DNA of 64,000 nt from Oscillospiraceae bacterium (lineage in GTDB: Bacteria > Bacillota > Clostridia > Oscillospirales > Ruminococcaceae): contig CAADVD010000033.1 of the NCBI GenBank assembly GCA_900752435.1, forward strand, positions 119,756 through 183,755, in the 5' to 3' direction. This document shows positions 54,999-62,634 of the stretch, piece by piece. Under the pieces are notes generated by a model that was not told the origin of the DNA, did not search any database, and was given only the letters and a program-made list of their open reading frames with translations. Position numbers and translations under genes: made by a program. How positions within the stretch are numbered: position 1 is the stretch's first letter; every line of letters starts with the position of its first letter.

Positions 54999-55823
54999 TT
55001 AGTGAATGGCGATTTCGACCAGTTCGGGGTGGTTGAACAGGCGCAGGGGAAAACTGCTGTTGCCCAACCCGCGGCTGACGATGAGCTGTGGGTGATCGCC
55101 AAACACGCCAGCGGTGTATTTTGGGAACCATCCCTGCCCGGGTGAAAATACAGCTCCAATCAAAGGAAGCCGCCACTGGCCGCCGTGGGCATGCCCGGAC
55201 AGCATCAGGTCAAAGTCGTATTGCTGATAGTTTGCTTCTTTAATCAAGGCATAATTTTCTGGATAATGCGATAAGACCAGCCGCAGACCGCCCATTTGAG
55301 CAAGCTGTTCAAACAGCCAGACATTGGTGTCGTGGTTGTACCAGTCAGAGCGTTCGTTTAAGCCTAAAATGTGAACCGGTACGCCGCGCACGTTGATTTC
55401 GGCCATTTCATTGTTCAAAAAGCAGAGGTTGTCTTTGGTGACGCGCTTGTAAATGGTGTCGCGGACGCGGTCATCCATTTCGTGGTTGCCAAAGACGTAG
55501 AATACCGGATAGCGTTGAGCCAAGGATTCCAGAAAATCAAGGGTTTCCGACAAATTGTCGCCGTGCCGGTCGATGGCGTCGCCGGTTACCGCAATCAAGT
55601 CCGGTGAAAAACGGTCGATGGCATCGATGAGCGGCTTGTTGTTTGAACGAAATTGCTTGCCATGCAGGTCGGAGAGCTGCATGATTTTGATGTCCGTACC
55701 CAAATGATAATCGAGGTCGTAGGTTGTGATGTCAAGGTGATTGTTTTCGTACCAGCAGAAGTCAATCAGCAGGACGAGCGCGAACAATGCGGCAATCAGC
55801 CAGCGGCGAATTTGTTTGGTCAT
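54999..55823 (-). CDS. Membrane-anchored calcineurin-like metallophosphoesterase
   Basis: 274 residues. N-terminal anchor helix (WLIAALFALVLLIDFCW, 8-24), then an outer phosphoesterase domain with all motifs: QLSDLHG (near 50), VTGDAID (near 79), FGNHEMD (near 112), LSHYPE (near 186) and SGHAHGGQWR (near 210). It resembles YkuE/YaeI enzymes that remove phosphate groups from lipid or sugar phosphates. Its promoter overlaps, head to head, with that of the LexA-boxed operon. First gene of the minus unit phosphoesterase-HD-DUF1624. Confidence 0.88.
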   Translation of the reverse strand: MTKQIRRWLIAALFALVLLIDFCWYENNHLDITTYDLDYHLGTDIKIMQLSDLHGKQFRSNNKPLIDAIDRFSPDLIAVTGDAIDRHGDNLSETLDFLESLAQRYPVFYVFGNHEMDDRVRDTIYKRVTKDNLCFLNNEMAEINVRGVPVHILGLNERSDWYNHDTNVWLFEQLAQMGGLRLVLSHYPENYALIKEANYQQYDFDLMLSGHAHGGQWRLPLIGAVFSPGQGWFPKYTAGVFGDHPQLIVSRGLGNSSFPLRLFNHPELVEIAIH

Positions 55824-55870
55824 GGAAACTCCTTTCTTTCAAAATAGAAACTGCGTTGGTTATGGGGTTT

Positions 55871-55899
55871 ATTATAACATAAATTTTGCATCTTGACAA
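55871..55899 (-). promoter_or_regulatory. Promoter of the phosphoesterase unit
   Basis: Minus strand TTGTCA (55899-55894), 17-bp spacer, TATAAT (55876-55871). Its -35 shares bases with the -35 of the opposite promoter. Confidence 0.7.
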
Positions 55900-55922
55900 G
55901 AACATATGTTCCTTGTTATAAT
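55893..55922 (+). promoter_or_regulatory. Promoter of the radical SAM/DNA-metabolism pair
   Basis: TTGACA (55893-55898), 18-bp spacer, TATAAT (55917-55922), with a LexA-type palindrome filling the spacer. Confidence 0.8.
55900..55911. promoter_or_regulatory. LexA (SOS) box
   Basis: GAAC-ATAT-GTTC, a perfect palindrome that matches the Gram-positive LexA core GAAC-RNRY-GTTY. It lies inside the spacer of the plus promoter, where LexA binding would block it. Confidence 0.7.
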
Positions 55923-55964
55923 AAACGCAGAAGAACCCATTCACGCTGTTAGAAAGGACGCATT

Positions 55965-57281
55965 ATGGATTTGTTTGACAAACTGAAAATTCTTGCCGAC
56001 TCGGCCAAATACGACGTCGCCTGCACTTCCAGCGGCGTGGATAAAACCTCGGACAAAACCGGCATCGGTTCGGCTTCAGCCTGCGGTATCTGTCACACCT
56101 TTGCCGCAGATGGGCGGTGTGTGAGCCTGCTCAAGGTGCTGATGACCAATTCCTGCCGGTACGACTGCAAATACTGCGTCAATCGGCGCTCCAACGATAC
56201 GCCGCGCGCCACATTCACACCGCGCGAGCTGGCCGACTTGACCATGCACTTCTATCGCCGAAATTACATCGAGGGCTTGTTTCTAAGCTCCGGCATCATT
56301 CGCAATCCGGACTATACCTGTGAACGCATGATAGAAACCCTGCAAATTCTGCGCACGGAATACCGTTTTCACGGCTACATTCACGCCAAAGCCATTCCGG
56401 GAGCGGATGCGGCGCTGATTGCACGGCTGGGCCTGCTGGCTGACCGTATGAGCGTGAACATCGAATTGCCGTCTCAGAAAAGCTTGAACCTGTTAGCGCC
56501 GGACAAATCGAAGCAAGCCATTCTCAAACCGATGGGGTTGATCCGCGAAAAAATCACCGAGAACCAAACCGACTTGGTGCAATACCGCCATGCGCCTGCG
56601 TTTGCACCGGCCGGACAGAGCACGCAAATGATTGTGGGCGCAACGCCCGATACCGATTATCAAATTCTGAATCTGACGGAGGGGCTTTACAAAAATTATC
56701 GCTTAAAGCGCGTGTTTTTCTCCGCTTACATGCCGGTTTCGGACAATCCTCTGCTGCCTGCGGTGACGACAAAGCCGCCGCTGCTGCGCGAGCACCGGCT
56801 GTATCAGGCGGACTGGCTGCTGCGCTATTATGGGTTTGAGGCCAAGGAACTGCTTGACGAACAGCACCAGAGCTTTCATCCGCTGGTGGATCCGAAGTGC
56901 AATTGGGCCATCAATCATATGGAATATTTTCCGGTGGAGGTCAACAAAGCGTCCTATGATATGCTGCTGCGTGTGCCTGGCATCGGCGTGAAAAGTGCGC
57001 GGCGGATTTTGCAGGCGCGCCGTGTTGGTTCGCTGGATTTTGCGGGATTGAAGAAAATTGGCGTGGTGCTCAAACGGGCGCAGTATTTTTTGACCTGCAA
57101 GGGTAAGATGGCCGAAGGCTTGCGTGTGGCGCAGGATGGGATGATTCGAAGCTTGATGAGCGAACAGGGAATCAGCGCCATGAGCGGCTTGCTGTCCAAC
57201 GAGCATGAACAGCTTTCGCTGTTTCCGTCGAATCGGACCACGATAGAGGATGTACAGAAAAGTTTGACCGGACAATTGTAA
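55965..57281 (+). CDS. Putative DNA modification/repair radical SAM protein (TIGR03916-like)
   Basis: 438 residues. An N-terminal Cys-rich part (YDVACTSSGV, SACGICHTFA) comes before the radical SAM cluster motif in NSCRYDCKYCVNRRS (C-x3-C-x2-C near 64-71). Later, LLRVPGIGVKSARRIL (near 329) is a helix-hairpin-helix DNA-binding motif. This matches the TIGR03916 family, which always pairs with a TIGR03915 protein, as here. Function unproven, but the LexA box and HhH motif support DNA repair. GAAAGGACG precedes the ATG. Confidence 0.88.
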   Translation: MDLFDKLKILADSAKYDVACTSSGVDKTSDKTGIGSASACGICHTFAADGRCVSLLKVLMTNSCRYDCKYCVNRRSNDTPRATFTPRELADLTMHFYRRNYIEGLFLSSGIIRNPDYTCERMIETLQILRTEYRFHGYIHAKAIPGADAALIARLGLLADRMSVNIELPSQKSLNLLAPDKSKQAILKPMGLIREKITENQTDLVQYRHAPAFAPAGQSTQMIVGATPDTDYQILNLTEGLYKNYRLKRVFFSAYMPVSDNPLLPAVTTKPPLLREHRLYQADWLLRYYGFEAKELLDEQHQSFHPLVDPKCNWAINHMEYFPVEVNKASYDMLLRVPGIGVKSARRILQARRVGSLDFAGLKKIGVVLKRAQYFLTCKGKMAEGLRVAQDGMIRSLMSEQGISAMSGLLSNEHEQLSLFPSNRTTIEDVQKSLTGQL

Positions 57282-57312
57282 CGGGTAGCTAAGCAATGGA
57301 GGGGAACAGAAC

Positions 57313-58074
57313 ATGCGCAGGAATGTGGTTTATCGGTACGATGGAACATTTGAGGGCTTGCTGTGCTGTGTGTTTGAGAGCGTAGCGCGCAAGGAAATGC
57401 CGGCGGATGTGGTGACGCTGGAGGACGAGCAGATGCAGTTGATGCCGGTGAAGGAAATTGCTACGGATGCCGTGAAAGCGGCGCGCGTATTTCGTTCCAT
57501 TCCCAAAAAGATGTCACCGGCGGCGCTGTCGTTTGTGGAGCATGCGTTTTTGACCTGCCTGCCGAATAAGGAAGTCTTACTGCTTGACTTCTTTCATCAA
57601 GGGTATCGCTATGGAGCGCAGGTGCTCAACCGCTTGACAGACGATACGGTGCACGCGCTGGTGGAGGGAGTTAAGCATCTTGACCATGAAGCGCATTTGT
57701 TTACGGGATTTGTGCGGTTCAGCGTAATTCAGGGGGTGCTGGTCAGCAAAATCGCGCCGAAAAATGTAGTGCTTCCATTGATGAAGCCGCATTTCATCGA
57801 CCGTTACCCGAATGAAGCGTTTCTGATTCACGATGCCGTGCACGGCATGGCGCTGGTGTATCGGCCTTATCAAAGCGCCATCATCCCAATGGACGATTTT
57901 GTGATGGCCGAACCGGACGAGGAAGAGCGCACCTACCGGCGTTTATGGAAGCTCTTTTACGACACCATTGCTGTGGAGGGCAGGGAAAACCCGCGCTGCC
58001 GCATGACGCACATGCCAAAGCGCTATTGGGACTACCTAACGGAGTTTCAGGAAGTTGCAAGTTGCAAGTTCTGA
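57313..58074 (+). CDS. TIGR03915-like DNA metabolism protein (DUF4130)
   Basis: 253-residue partner of the radical SAM protein 31 nt upstream. VYRYDGTFEGLLCCVFES at the N-terminus and FTGFVRFSVIQGVLVSKIAPKN plus HFIDRYPNEAFLIHD (cited by ends FTGFVRF and FLIHD) are family hallmarks of DUF4130 proteins. The last region, RRLWKLFYDTIAVEGRENPRCRM, ends near MPKRYWDYLTEF. The pair is a recognised two-gene unit of unknown biochemistry. GGAGGGGAACAGAAC is the ribosome site. Its end merges into GTTGCAAGTTGCAAG repeats. Confidence 0.88.
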   Translation: MRRNVVYRYDGTFEGLLCCVFESVARKEMPADVVTLEDEQMQLMPVKEIATDAVKAARVFRSIPKKMSPAALSFVEHAFLTCLPNKEVLLLDFFHQGYRYGAQVLNRLTDDTVHALVEGVKHLDHEAHLFTGFVRFSVIQGVLVSKIAPKNVVLPLMKPHFIDRYPNEAFLIHDAVHGMALVYRPYQSAIIPMDDFVMAEPDEEERTYRRLWKLFYDTIAVEGRENPRCRMTHMPKRYWDYLTEFQEVASCKF

Positions 58075-58174
58075 AAAAAGGAAAACTGGTTCGCAGTGGA
58101 GAGGTTGACAGGGAAAAGAAAGTGTGGGAAGCAGAATATTTGCTGATTGTTCAAACCTTAGAGAGGGCGTTCAC

Positions 58175-58204
58175 TTGCAATTTGCAATTTTCAATTTGCA
58201 ATTT
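58175..58204. repeat. 30-bp AT-rich dispersed repeat, copy B
   Basis: Exact reverse complement of 52117-52146, made of TTGCAATTT units. It lies in the 239-nt gap between the DUF4130 gene and the ABC-F gene, which otherwise holds no gene. Confidence 0.85.
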
Positions 58205-58250
58205 ACTCTGATCTTTGTAGCCTCTGTCTATATCATAATCATACAGAATG

Positions 58251-58259
58251 TGGTACAAT
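58251..58259 (+). promoter_or_regulatory. Extended -10 of the ABC-F operon
   Basis: TGG-TACAAT with a TG extension; the -35 is poor. Confidence 0.4.
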
Positions 58260-58313
58260 ATTTCTATATGTCTATTTATGCCGATAGAGACAAAGAAAGG
58301 AACTACTTCTTCT

Positions 58314-59915
58314 ATGATTACAGTGCAAAACTTAAGCGTCAATTTCAGTGGACAGGATTTGTTCTCGAAGGTCAATCTGAAATTTCTGCCGGGCAACTGC
58401 TACGGTGTGATTGGTGCAAACGGAGCAGGAAAATCCACTTTCCTGCGCATTTTATCGGGCGATTTGGAGCCGACCACCGGTGAGGTTATCATTGACAAGA
58501 AAACGCGCATGTCCGTGCTCAAACAGAACCACTATGCGTATGAGCAGTTCAATGTGCTCGATACCATCATTCAGGGAAATCCGCGCTTGTATGAAATCAT
58601 TCAGCAAAAGGATGCGCTTTACGCCAAAGAGGACTTTTCTGAGGAGGACGGCAATCTGGCCGCTGAGCTGGAAGCGGAATTTGCCGAACTGAACGGCTGG
58701 GATATCGAAACGGACGCCGGTAAGCTCTTGCAGGGGCTTGGGCTGGATACGGAACTGCTCTATGCCGGAATGAGCACGCTGAGCGACAAGGAGCGCGTCA
58801 AGGTACTGCTGGCGCAGGCGCTGTTTGGTCATCCGGATATTATTTTGCTCGATGAACCGACCAACCATCTGGACATTGCTTCGGTGAGCTGGCTGGAGGA
58901 GTTCTTGATGGACTACGAGGGTACGGTCATTGTAGTGTCCCATGACCGTCACTTCTTGAACAATGTGTGTACGCACATCGTGGACATCGACTACACAAAA
59001 ATTAAAATTTACGTCGGCAACTACGACTTCTGGTATGAGTCAAGCGTACTGATGCAGCGCATGATTAAGGATCAAAACCGCAAGAAAGAGGATAAGATTA
59101 AGGAATTGCAGAGCTTTGTTTCCCGCTTTTCTGCGAATAAATCCAAGTCCAAGCAGGCTACCGCGCGTCGCAAGCTGATTGACAAGCTGACGCTGGAAGA
59201 AATGCCGGCTTCGTCACGGCGCTATCCGTTTGTCGGCTTTACCATTGACCGCGAGGTGGGCAAGGAAGTGCTAGAGGTCAACGGCTTGTCTAAGACCATC
59301 GATGGGGTCAAGGTGCTCGACAACATTTCATTCCGCGTCAACCGCGGTGATAAAATCGCGTTTGTCGGTCAGAATGAAATCGCCAACACCACGCTGTTTC
59401 GTATTTTGATGGAGGAAATCAAGCCGGATTCCGGCAGCTTCAAATGGGGCATCAGCACTTCTCAAAGTTATTTCCCGAAAGACAACTCGAAGTTTTTCGA
59501 CGACTGCGAATTGTCCATCATCCAGTGGTTACAGCAGTATTCCAAGGACGATACAGACACGTATTTGCGCAGTTTTCTGGGGAAAATGCTCTTTTCCGGC
59601 GACGATGTGCTCAAGCCGGTGAATGTGCTTTCCGGAGGGGAGCGTGTGCGCTGTATGCTGTCGCGCATGATGATGTTTGGCTCGAACGTGCTGATACTCG
59701 ACCAGCCGACCAACCATCTGGATTTGGAGTCCATCACCGCCGTCAACAATGGGATGGTGGATTTTAAGGGCGTGTTGTTGTTCTCGTCCTTTGACCATCA
59801 GTTTATTGATACGGTGGCCAACCGCATCATTGAGTTTACCGAAGAGGGCAAGATGCTTGACCGCACTTGCACTTACGACGAATTTTTGGAGTACAAAGCG
59901 GGATTGGGTAAGTAA
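58314..59915 (+). CDS. ABC-F family ATPase with degenerate second nucleotide site
   Basis: 533 residues, two ABC domains joined by a charged linker (RKKEDKIKELQSF near 265), no membrane helices: an ABC-F protein, which usually acts on ribosomes. Domain 1 has Walker A GANGAGKST (34-42), DEPTNHLD and SHDRHF, but a weak signature (LSDKERV). Domain 2 has a good signature (LSGGERV). Its Walker A reads GQNEIANTT with Asn 358 in place of Lys, Walker B reads LDQPTNHLD with Gln 464 in place of the catalytic Glu, and the H-loop is SFDHQF with Phe 493 in place of His. The pattern resembles YkpA-like proteins. The start at 58314 has GAAAGG rather far upstream. Confidence 0.9.
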   Translation: MITVQNLSVNFSGQDLFSKVNLKFLPGNCYGVIGANGAGKSTFLRILSGDLEPTTGEVIIDKKTRMSVLKQNHYAYEQFNVLDTIIQGNPRLYEIIQQKDALYAKEDFSEEDGNLAAELEAEFAELNGWDIETDAGKLLQGLGLDTELLYAGMSTLSDKERVKVLLAQALFGHPDIILLDEPTNHLDIASVSWLEEFLMDYEGTVIVVSHDRHFLNNVCTHIVDIDYTKIKIYVGNYDFWYESSVLMQRMIKDQNRKKEDKIKELQSFVSRFSANKSKSKQATARRKLIDKLTLEEMPASSRRYPFVGFTIDREVGKEVLEVNGLSKTIDGVKVLDNISFRVNRGDKIAFVGQNEIANTTLFRILMEEIKPDSGSFKWGISTSQSYFPKDNSKFFDDCELSIIQWLQQYSKDDTDTYLRSFLGKMLFSGDDVLKPVNVLSGGERVRCMLSRMMMFGSNVLILDQPTNHLDLESITAVNNGMVDFKGVLLFSSFDHQFIDTVANRIIEFTEEGKMLDRTCTYDEFLEYKAGLGK

Positions 59916-59918
59916 TCG

Positions 59919-60257
59919 ATGAACTTGTATGATTTTGAAGCGGACGGACTCGAGGAAGAGCTGGTGACTGTCCTGCACGAGGACGGTCATGTCCGCGTGG
60001 AACGCATTGTGTCAACGGGACAGCGTTCGCCGGACGGCTTTTGGTATGACCAAGACGAGGATGAGTGGCTGACGCTGGTGCAGGGCGAATCCGTCCTGCT
60101 GGTGGAGGGAAGAACCATTTGCTTACAAGCAGGGGATACGTATTTTTTGTCCGCCCATGAGAGACACCGAGTGGAATCAACCACAGCCGAACCGCCGTGC
60201 ATTTGGATTTGTGTATTCATCAAACAGGAGGATGATTATGGAACAACGAAAACTTGA
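59919..60257 (+). CDS. Small cupin protein
   Basis: 112-residue cupin. GFWYDQDEDEWLTLVQGESVLLVEG (motif 1 region; ends GFWYDQDEDEW and LLVEG) and LQAGDTYFLSAHERHRVEST (motif 2 with His) are visible. The usual motif-1 His residues are replaced by Asp/Glu, so the metal site is unusual. Close relatives are annotated as phosphoribosylaminoimidazole carboxylase-like or RmlC-like cupins without proof. It starts 4 nt after the ABC-F stop and overlaps the DUF896 gene by 20 nt. Confidence 0.75.
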   Translation: MNLYDFEADGLEEELVTVLHEDGHVRVERIVSTGQRSPDGFWYDQDEDEWLTLVQGESVLLVEGRTICLQAGDTYFLSAHERHRVESTTAEPPCIWICVFIKQEDDYGTTKT

Positions 60258-60462
60258 CCGCATCAACGAATTGGCGAGAAAAGCCAAGGTGCAGGAGCTG
60301 ACTGCGGAAGAAAAAGCCGAACAGAAGGCTCTGCGCGCCGAATACATCGAAGCATATCGCCGAAGTCTGCGCGCCCAACTGGACAACATTGTGCTGGTGG
60401 ACAAGGACGGCAAGCAAACACCGCTTAAGCCCTCATCCGGCAAAAAGAAACCGCTGTCGTAA
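60238..60462 (+). CDS. DUF896 (YnzC-like) protein
   Basis: 74 residues: RKLDRINELARKAKVQELTAEE and EQKALRAEYIEAYRRSLRAQLDNI (cited by ends) form the two-helix hairpin of DUF896/YnzC proteins, then a basic tail (LKPSSGKKKPLS). In Bacillus a relative (YneA-linked YnzC) sits in an SOS operon, but its function is not known. AGGAGG lies 8 nt before the ATG at 60238. Confidence 0.88.
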   Translation: MEQRKLDRINELARKAKVQELTAEEKAEQKALRAEYIEAYRRSLRAQLDNIVLVDKDGKQTPLKPSSGKKKPLS

Positions 60463-60475
60463 CGGGAGGAATGCC

Positions 60476-61639
60476 ATGAAACGCCTACAATCTGCTGGAC
60501 GGCGTGTGCTGGCGCTATTGCTGGCCGGTGCGCTGACGGTGAGTTTCACCGGCTGTACAAAATTGGTGAAGGACTTGGCCGATTCCGTCCATTCGGCAAT
60601 GTCCGAACCGGAACAGGAAATCATGGATCTCACTTGGATTTCCACCGGCTACGCATACGACCAGTTGACTGCGGAGGAGCAGTTGTTGTATCGACAGGCG
60701 GCCGATGCCATTGAGAAGCACCAGACCGAGCGGCTTGAAACACCGCTTACGGATGAGGAGCAAGTATGGCATGTGCTGAATTGCATTGAGGTGGATCATC
60801 CGGAATATTTTTGGTGGGAAAACTACGATACGCTCTATACGGTGACGGAGAACAATGTGCCGACCGGTACGGAAATTGAATTGGATTTTCTGTATGACGA
60901 AGCGGAAACCGCCGCGCGGCAGGCGCAGATTGATGCGCGTGTGACGGAATGGCTGGCCGGTGTGGATGCATCGTGGGCGGATTATGACAAGGTGAAAGCC
61001 GTATATGACTCCGTGGTGCTGAACACGGAATACGTCGATGAATCGCCGGACAATCAGAATATTTGCAGTGTGTTTTTAAACGGGCAGTCCGTTTGTGCCG
61101 GTTATGCAAAGGCCACGCAGTATTTACTGCAAAAGCTGGATATACCGGCGGCGTATCTTTGGGGGGATGCCACCAAGGATGGCGAGACGGATTCTCACGC
61201 GTGGAATTTGGTTCAGTTGGATGGGGTGTATTATTATTTGGATCCTACCTGGGGCGACCCTGAATACAGCGAGGAGGATGCGATGGCTTTGGCTGGAACG
61301 GTCTGTTACGATTATTTCTGCGTGACCTCCGAAGAACTGTTCCGTACGCATGAGAATCAAACGGAGCTTATTCTTCCAGAGTGTACGTCGGAGACGCACA
61401 ATTATTATGTTCGGAGCGGTCTGCGGCTGGACAGCTATGATTCTGCTTCGATTGCTTCCATCGTGGACGCGGCGTACTACGCCGGTCAGCCGCAGGCGGA
61501 GATGCAGTTCCGTTATGAGGAGGACTATTGGACAGCGCAGGAGAATTTGGAGGATGTTCTCTATCAGTGCAGCTTTGACTGGGAGGACATTGGCTATACC
61601 GGCGACGACGATATGAGGACGTTGTTGGTGATTTTTTGA
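60476..61639 (+). CDS. Lipoprotein with transglutaminase-like domain
   Basis: 387 residues. Signal peptide with lipobox (VSFTGC; lipidated Cys 27). The Cys-His-Asp triad of the transglutaminase fold is visible: SVCAGYAKA (near 206), DSHAWN (near 241) and YLDPTWGD (near 255). Such surface proteins may act as proteases or cross-linkers, and the target is unknown. GGGAGGAATGCC precedes the ATG at 60476, 13 nt after the DUF896 stop. Confidence 0.85.
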   Translation: MKRLQSAGRRVLALLLAGALTVSFTGCTKLVKDLADSVHSAMSEPEQEIMDLTWISTGYAYDQLTAEEQLLYRQAADAIEKHQTERLETPLTDEEQVWHVLNCIEVDHPEYFWWENYDTLYTVTENNVPTGTEIELDFLYDEAETAARQAQIDARVTEWLAGVDASWADYDKVKAVYDSVVLNTEYVDESPDNQNICSVFLNGQSVCAGYAKATQYLLQKLDIPAAYLWGDATKDGETDSHAWNLVQLDGVYYYLDPTWGDPEYSEEDAMALAGTVCYDYFCVTSEELFRTHENQTELILPECTSETHNYYVRSGLRLDSYDSASIASIVDAAYYAGQPQAEMQFRYEEDYWTAQENLEDVLYQCSFDWEDIGYTGDDDMRTLLVIF

Positions 61640-61717
61640 GAACCCGTTCAATTTTCCGTGTAAACTGACGGGCAAAAAAGGCCGTGATGTGCTATGCTGG
61701 AAGCAGGAGGAAGGACG

Positions 61718-62563
61718 ATGGATTGGGTTACGAAGATGAACGAAGCGGTGGACTATCTGGAAAGCCATCTGCTGGATGAAGTAAAAAGCGAGGAAATCAG
61801 CCGTATTACGGCATGTCCGTTTCCAGCATTTCAACAGATGTTTTCGCAGGTTACTGGTGTATCCGTGTCGGAATACATTCGCCGCCGGAAGCTGACCCGT
61901 GCGGCATACGATTTGCAGAACACCGACGCGAAGGTGATGGATGTGGCGCTGAAATATGGGTATGAGTCTGCCGATGCGTTCAGCGTGGCGTTCAAGCGCC
62001 TTCAAGGAGTCACGCCTACGATGGCGCGCCGCGATAACGTAAAGCTGACCTGTTACTGTCGTTTGAACTTTCAGTTGACAATAAAGGGGATAGCGAAAAT
62101 GGATTATCGCATGGTCAAACGGGATTCGTTTACCGTATTGGGCAAACGCCGGATTACGCCCTATGGAGCTGGTACTTGGGCAATCATCAAAAGTGACGGC
62201 AGTCAAGAAGAAATGAACCGACTCTGCGGTCACTTTTACGATTTGGGACTGTGCTTTGGATTCGGCGAGGATGGAAGCAACGACTATATGTGCGCGGTGG
62301 AATGGGAAGGCGGTAAGGTGCCGGGTTTGGATACCTACACGTATCCGCCGGCGACATGGTTGATTTTTGAATCCAACGGCGCAATCTCCGAACAGGTGCT
62401 GATTCGTACTTGGGGCCGCATCAATGAGGAATTTCTGCCGCAGAGCAAATATCAAAAATGCGGGTTGCCCACGATTGAAAAATTTGTGGTGTGGAACGAA
62501 GAAGAGGATTATGGTCAAGTGGAAATCTGGATACCCGTTACAGAAAAAGCGCAAGAATACTAA
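61718..62563 (+). CDS. AraC-type regulator with GyrI-like effector domain
   Basis: 281 residues. Two helix-turn-helix units of AraC/XylS type (residues about 5-105: ISRITACPFPAFQQMFSQVTG; VMDVALKYGYESADAFSVAFKRLQG, cited by ends). From about 125 a GyrI/effector-binding domain follows (YRMVKRDSFTVLGKR, YPPATWLIFES, FVVWNEEEDYGQVEIWIPV). This ROB/SbmC-like layout often senses small hydrophobic compounds and controls efflux. No target gene is clear. GCAGGAGGAAGGACG precedes the ATG at 61718. Confidence 0.88.
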   Translation: MDWVTKMNEAVDYLESHLLDEVKSEEISRITACPFPAFQQMFSQVTGVSVSEYIRRRKLTRAAYDLQNTDAKVMDVALKYGYESADAFSVAFKRLQGVTPTMARRDNVKLTCYCRLNFQLTIKGIAKMDYRMVKRDSFTVLGKRRITPYGAGTWAIIKSDGSQEEMNRLCGHFYDLGLCFGFGEDGSNDYMCAVEWEGGKVPGLDTYTYPPATWLIFESNGAISEQVLIRTWGRINEEFLPQSKYQKCGLPTIEKFVVWNEEEDYGQVEIWIPVTEKAQEY

Positions 62564-62565
62564 AA

Positions 62566-62616
62566 ACCAAACAAAACAGGCTGTCACGTTGCATGTGACA
62601 GCCTGTTTTGTGGTTT
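62566..62616. terminator. Bidirectional terminator between the AraC-type gene and malQ
   Basis: Perfect 17-bp stem ACAAAACAGGCTGTCAC (62571-62587) with GTGACAGCCTGTTTTGT (62595-62611), extended on both sides by AACC/GGTT. Confidence 0.85.
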
Positions 62617-62634
62617 ATGAAAAGCAAAAAGAAG

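Noticed and set aside
57945..58211. 88-codon plus-strand frame at the end of the DUF4130 gene
   Set aside because: Mostly overlaps the real gene in another frame and ends in the AT-rich dispersed repeat.
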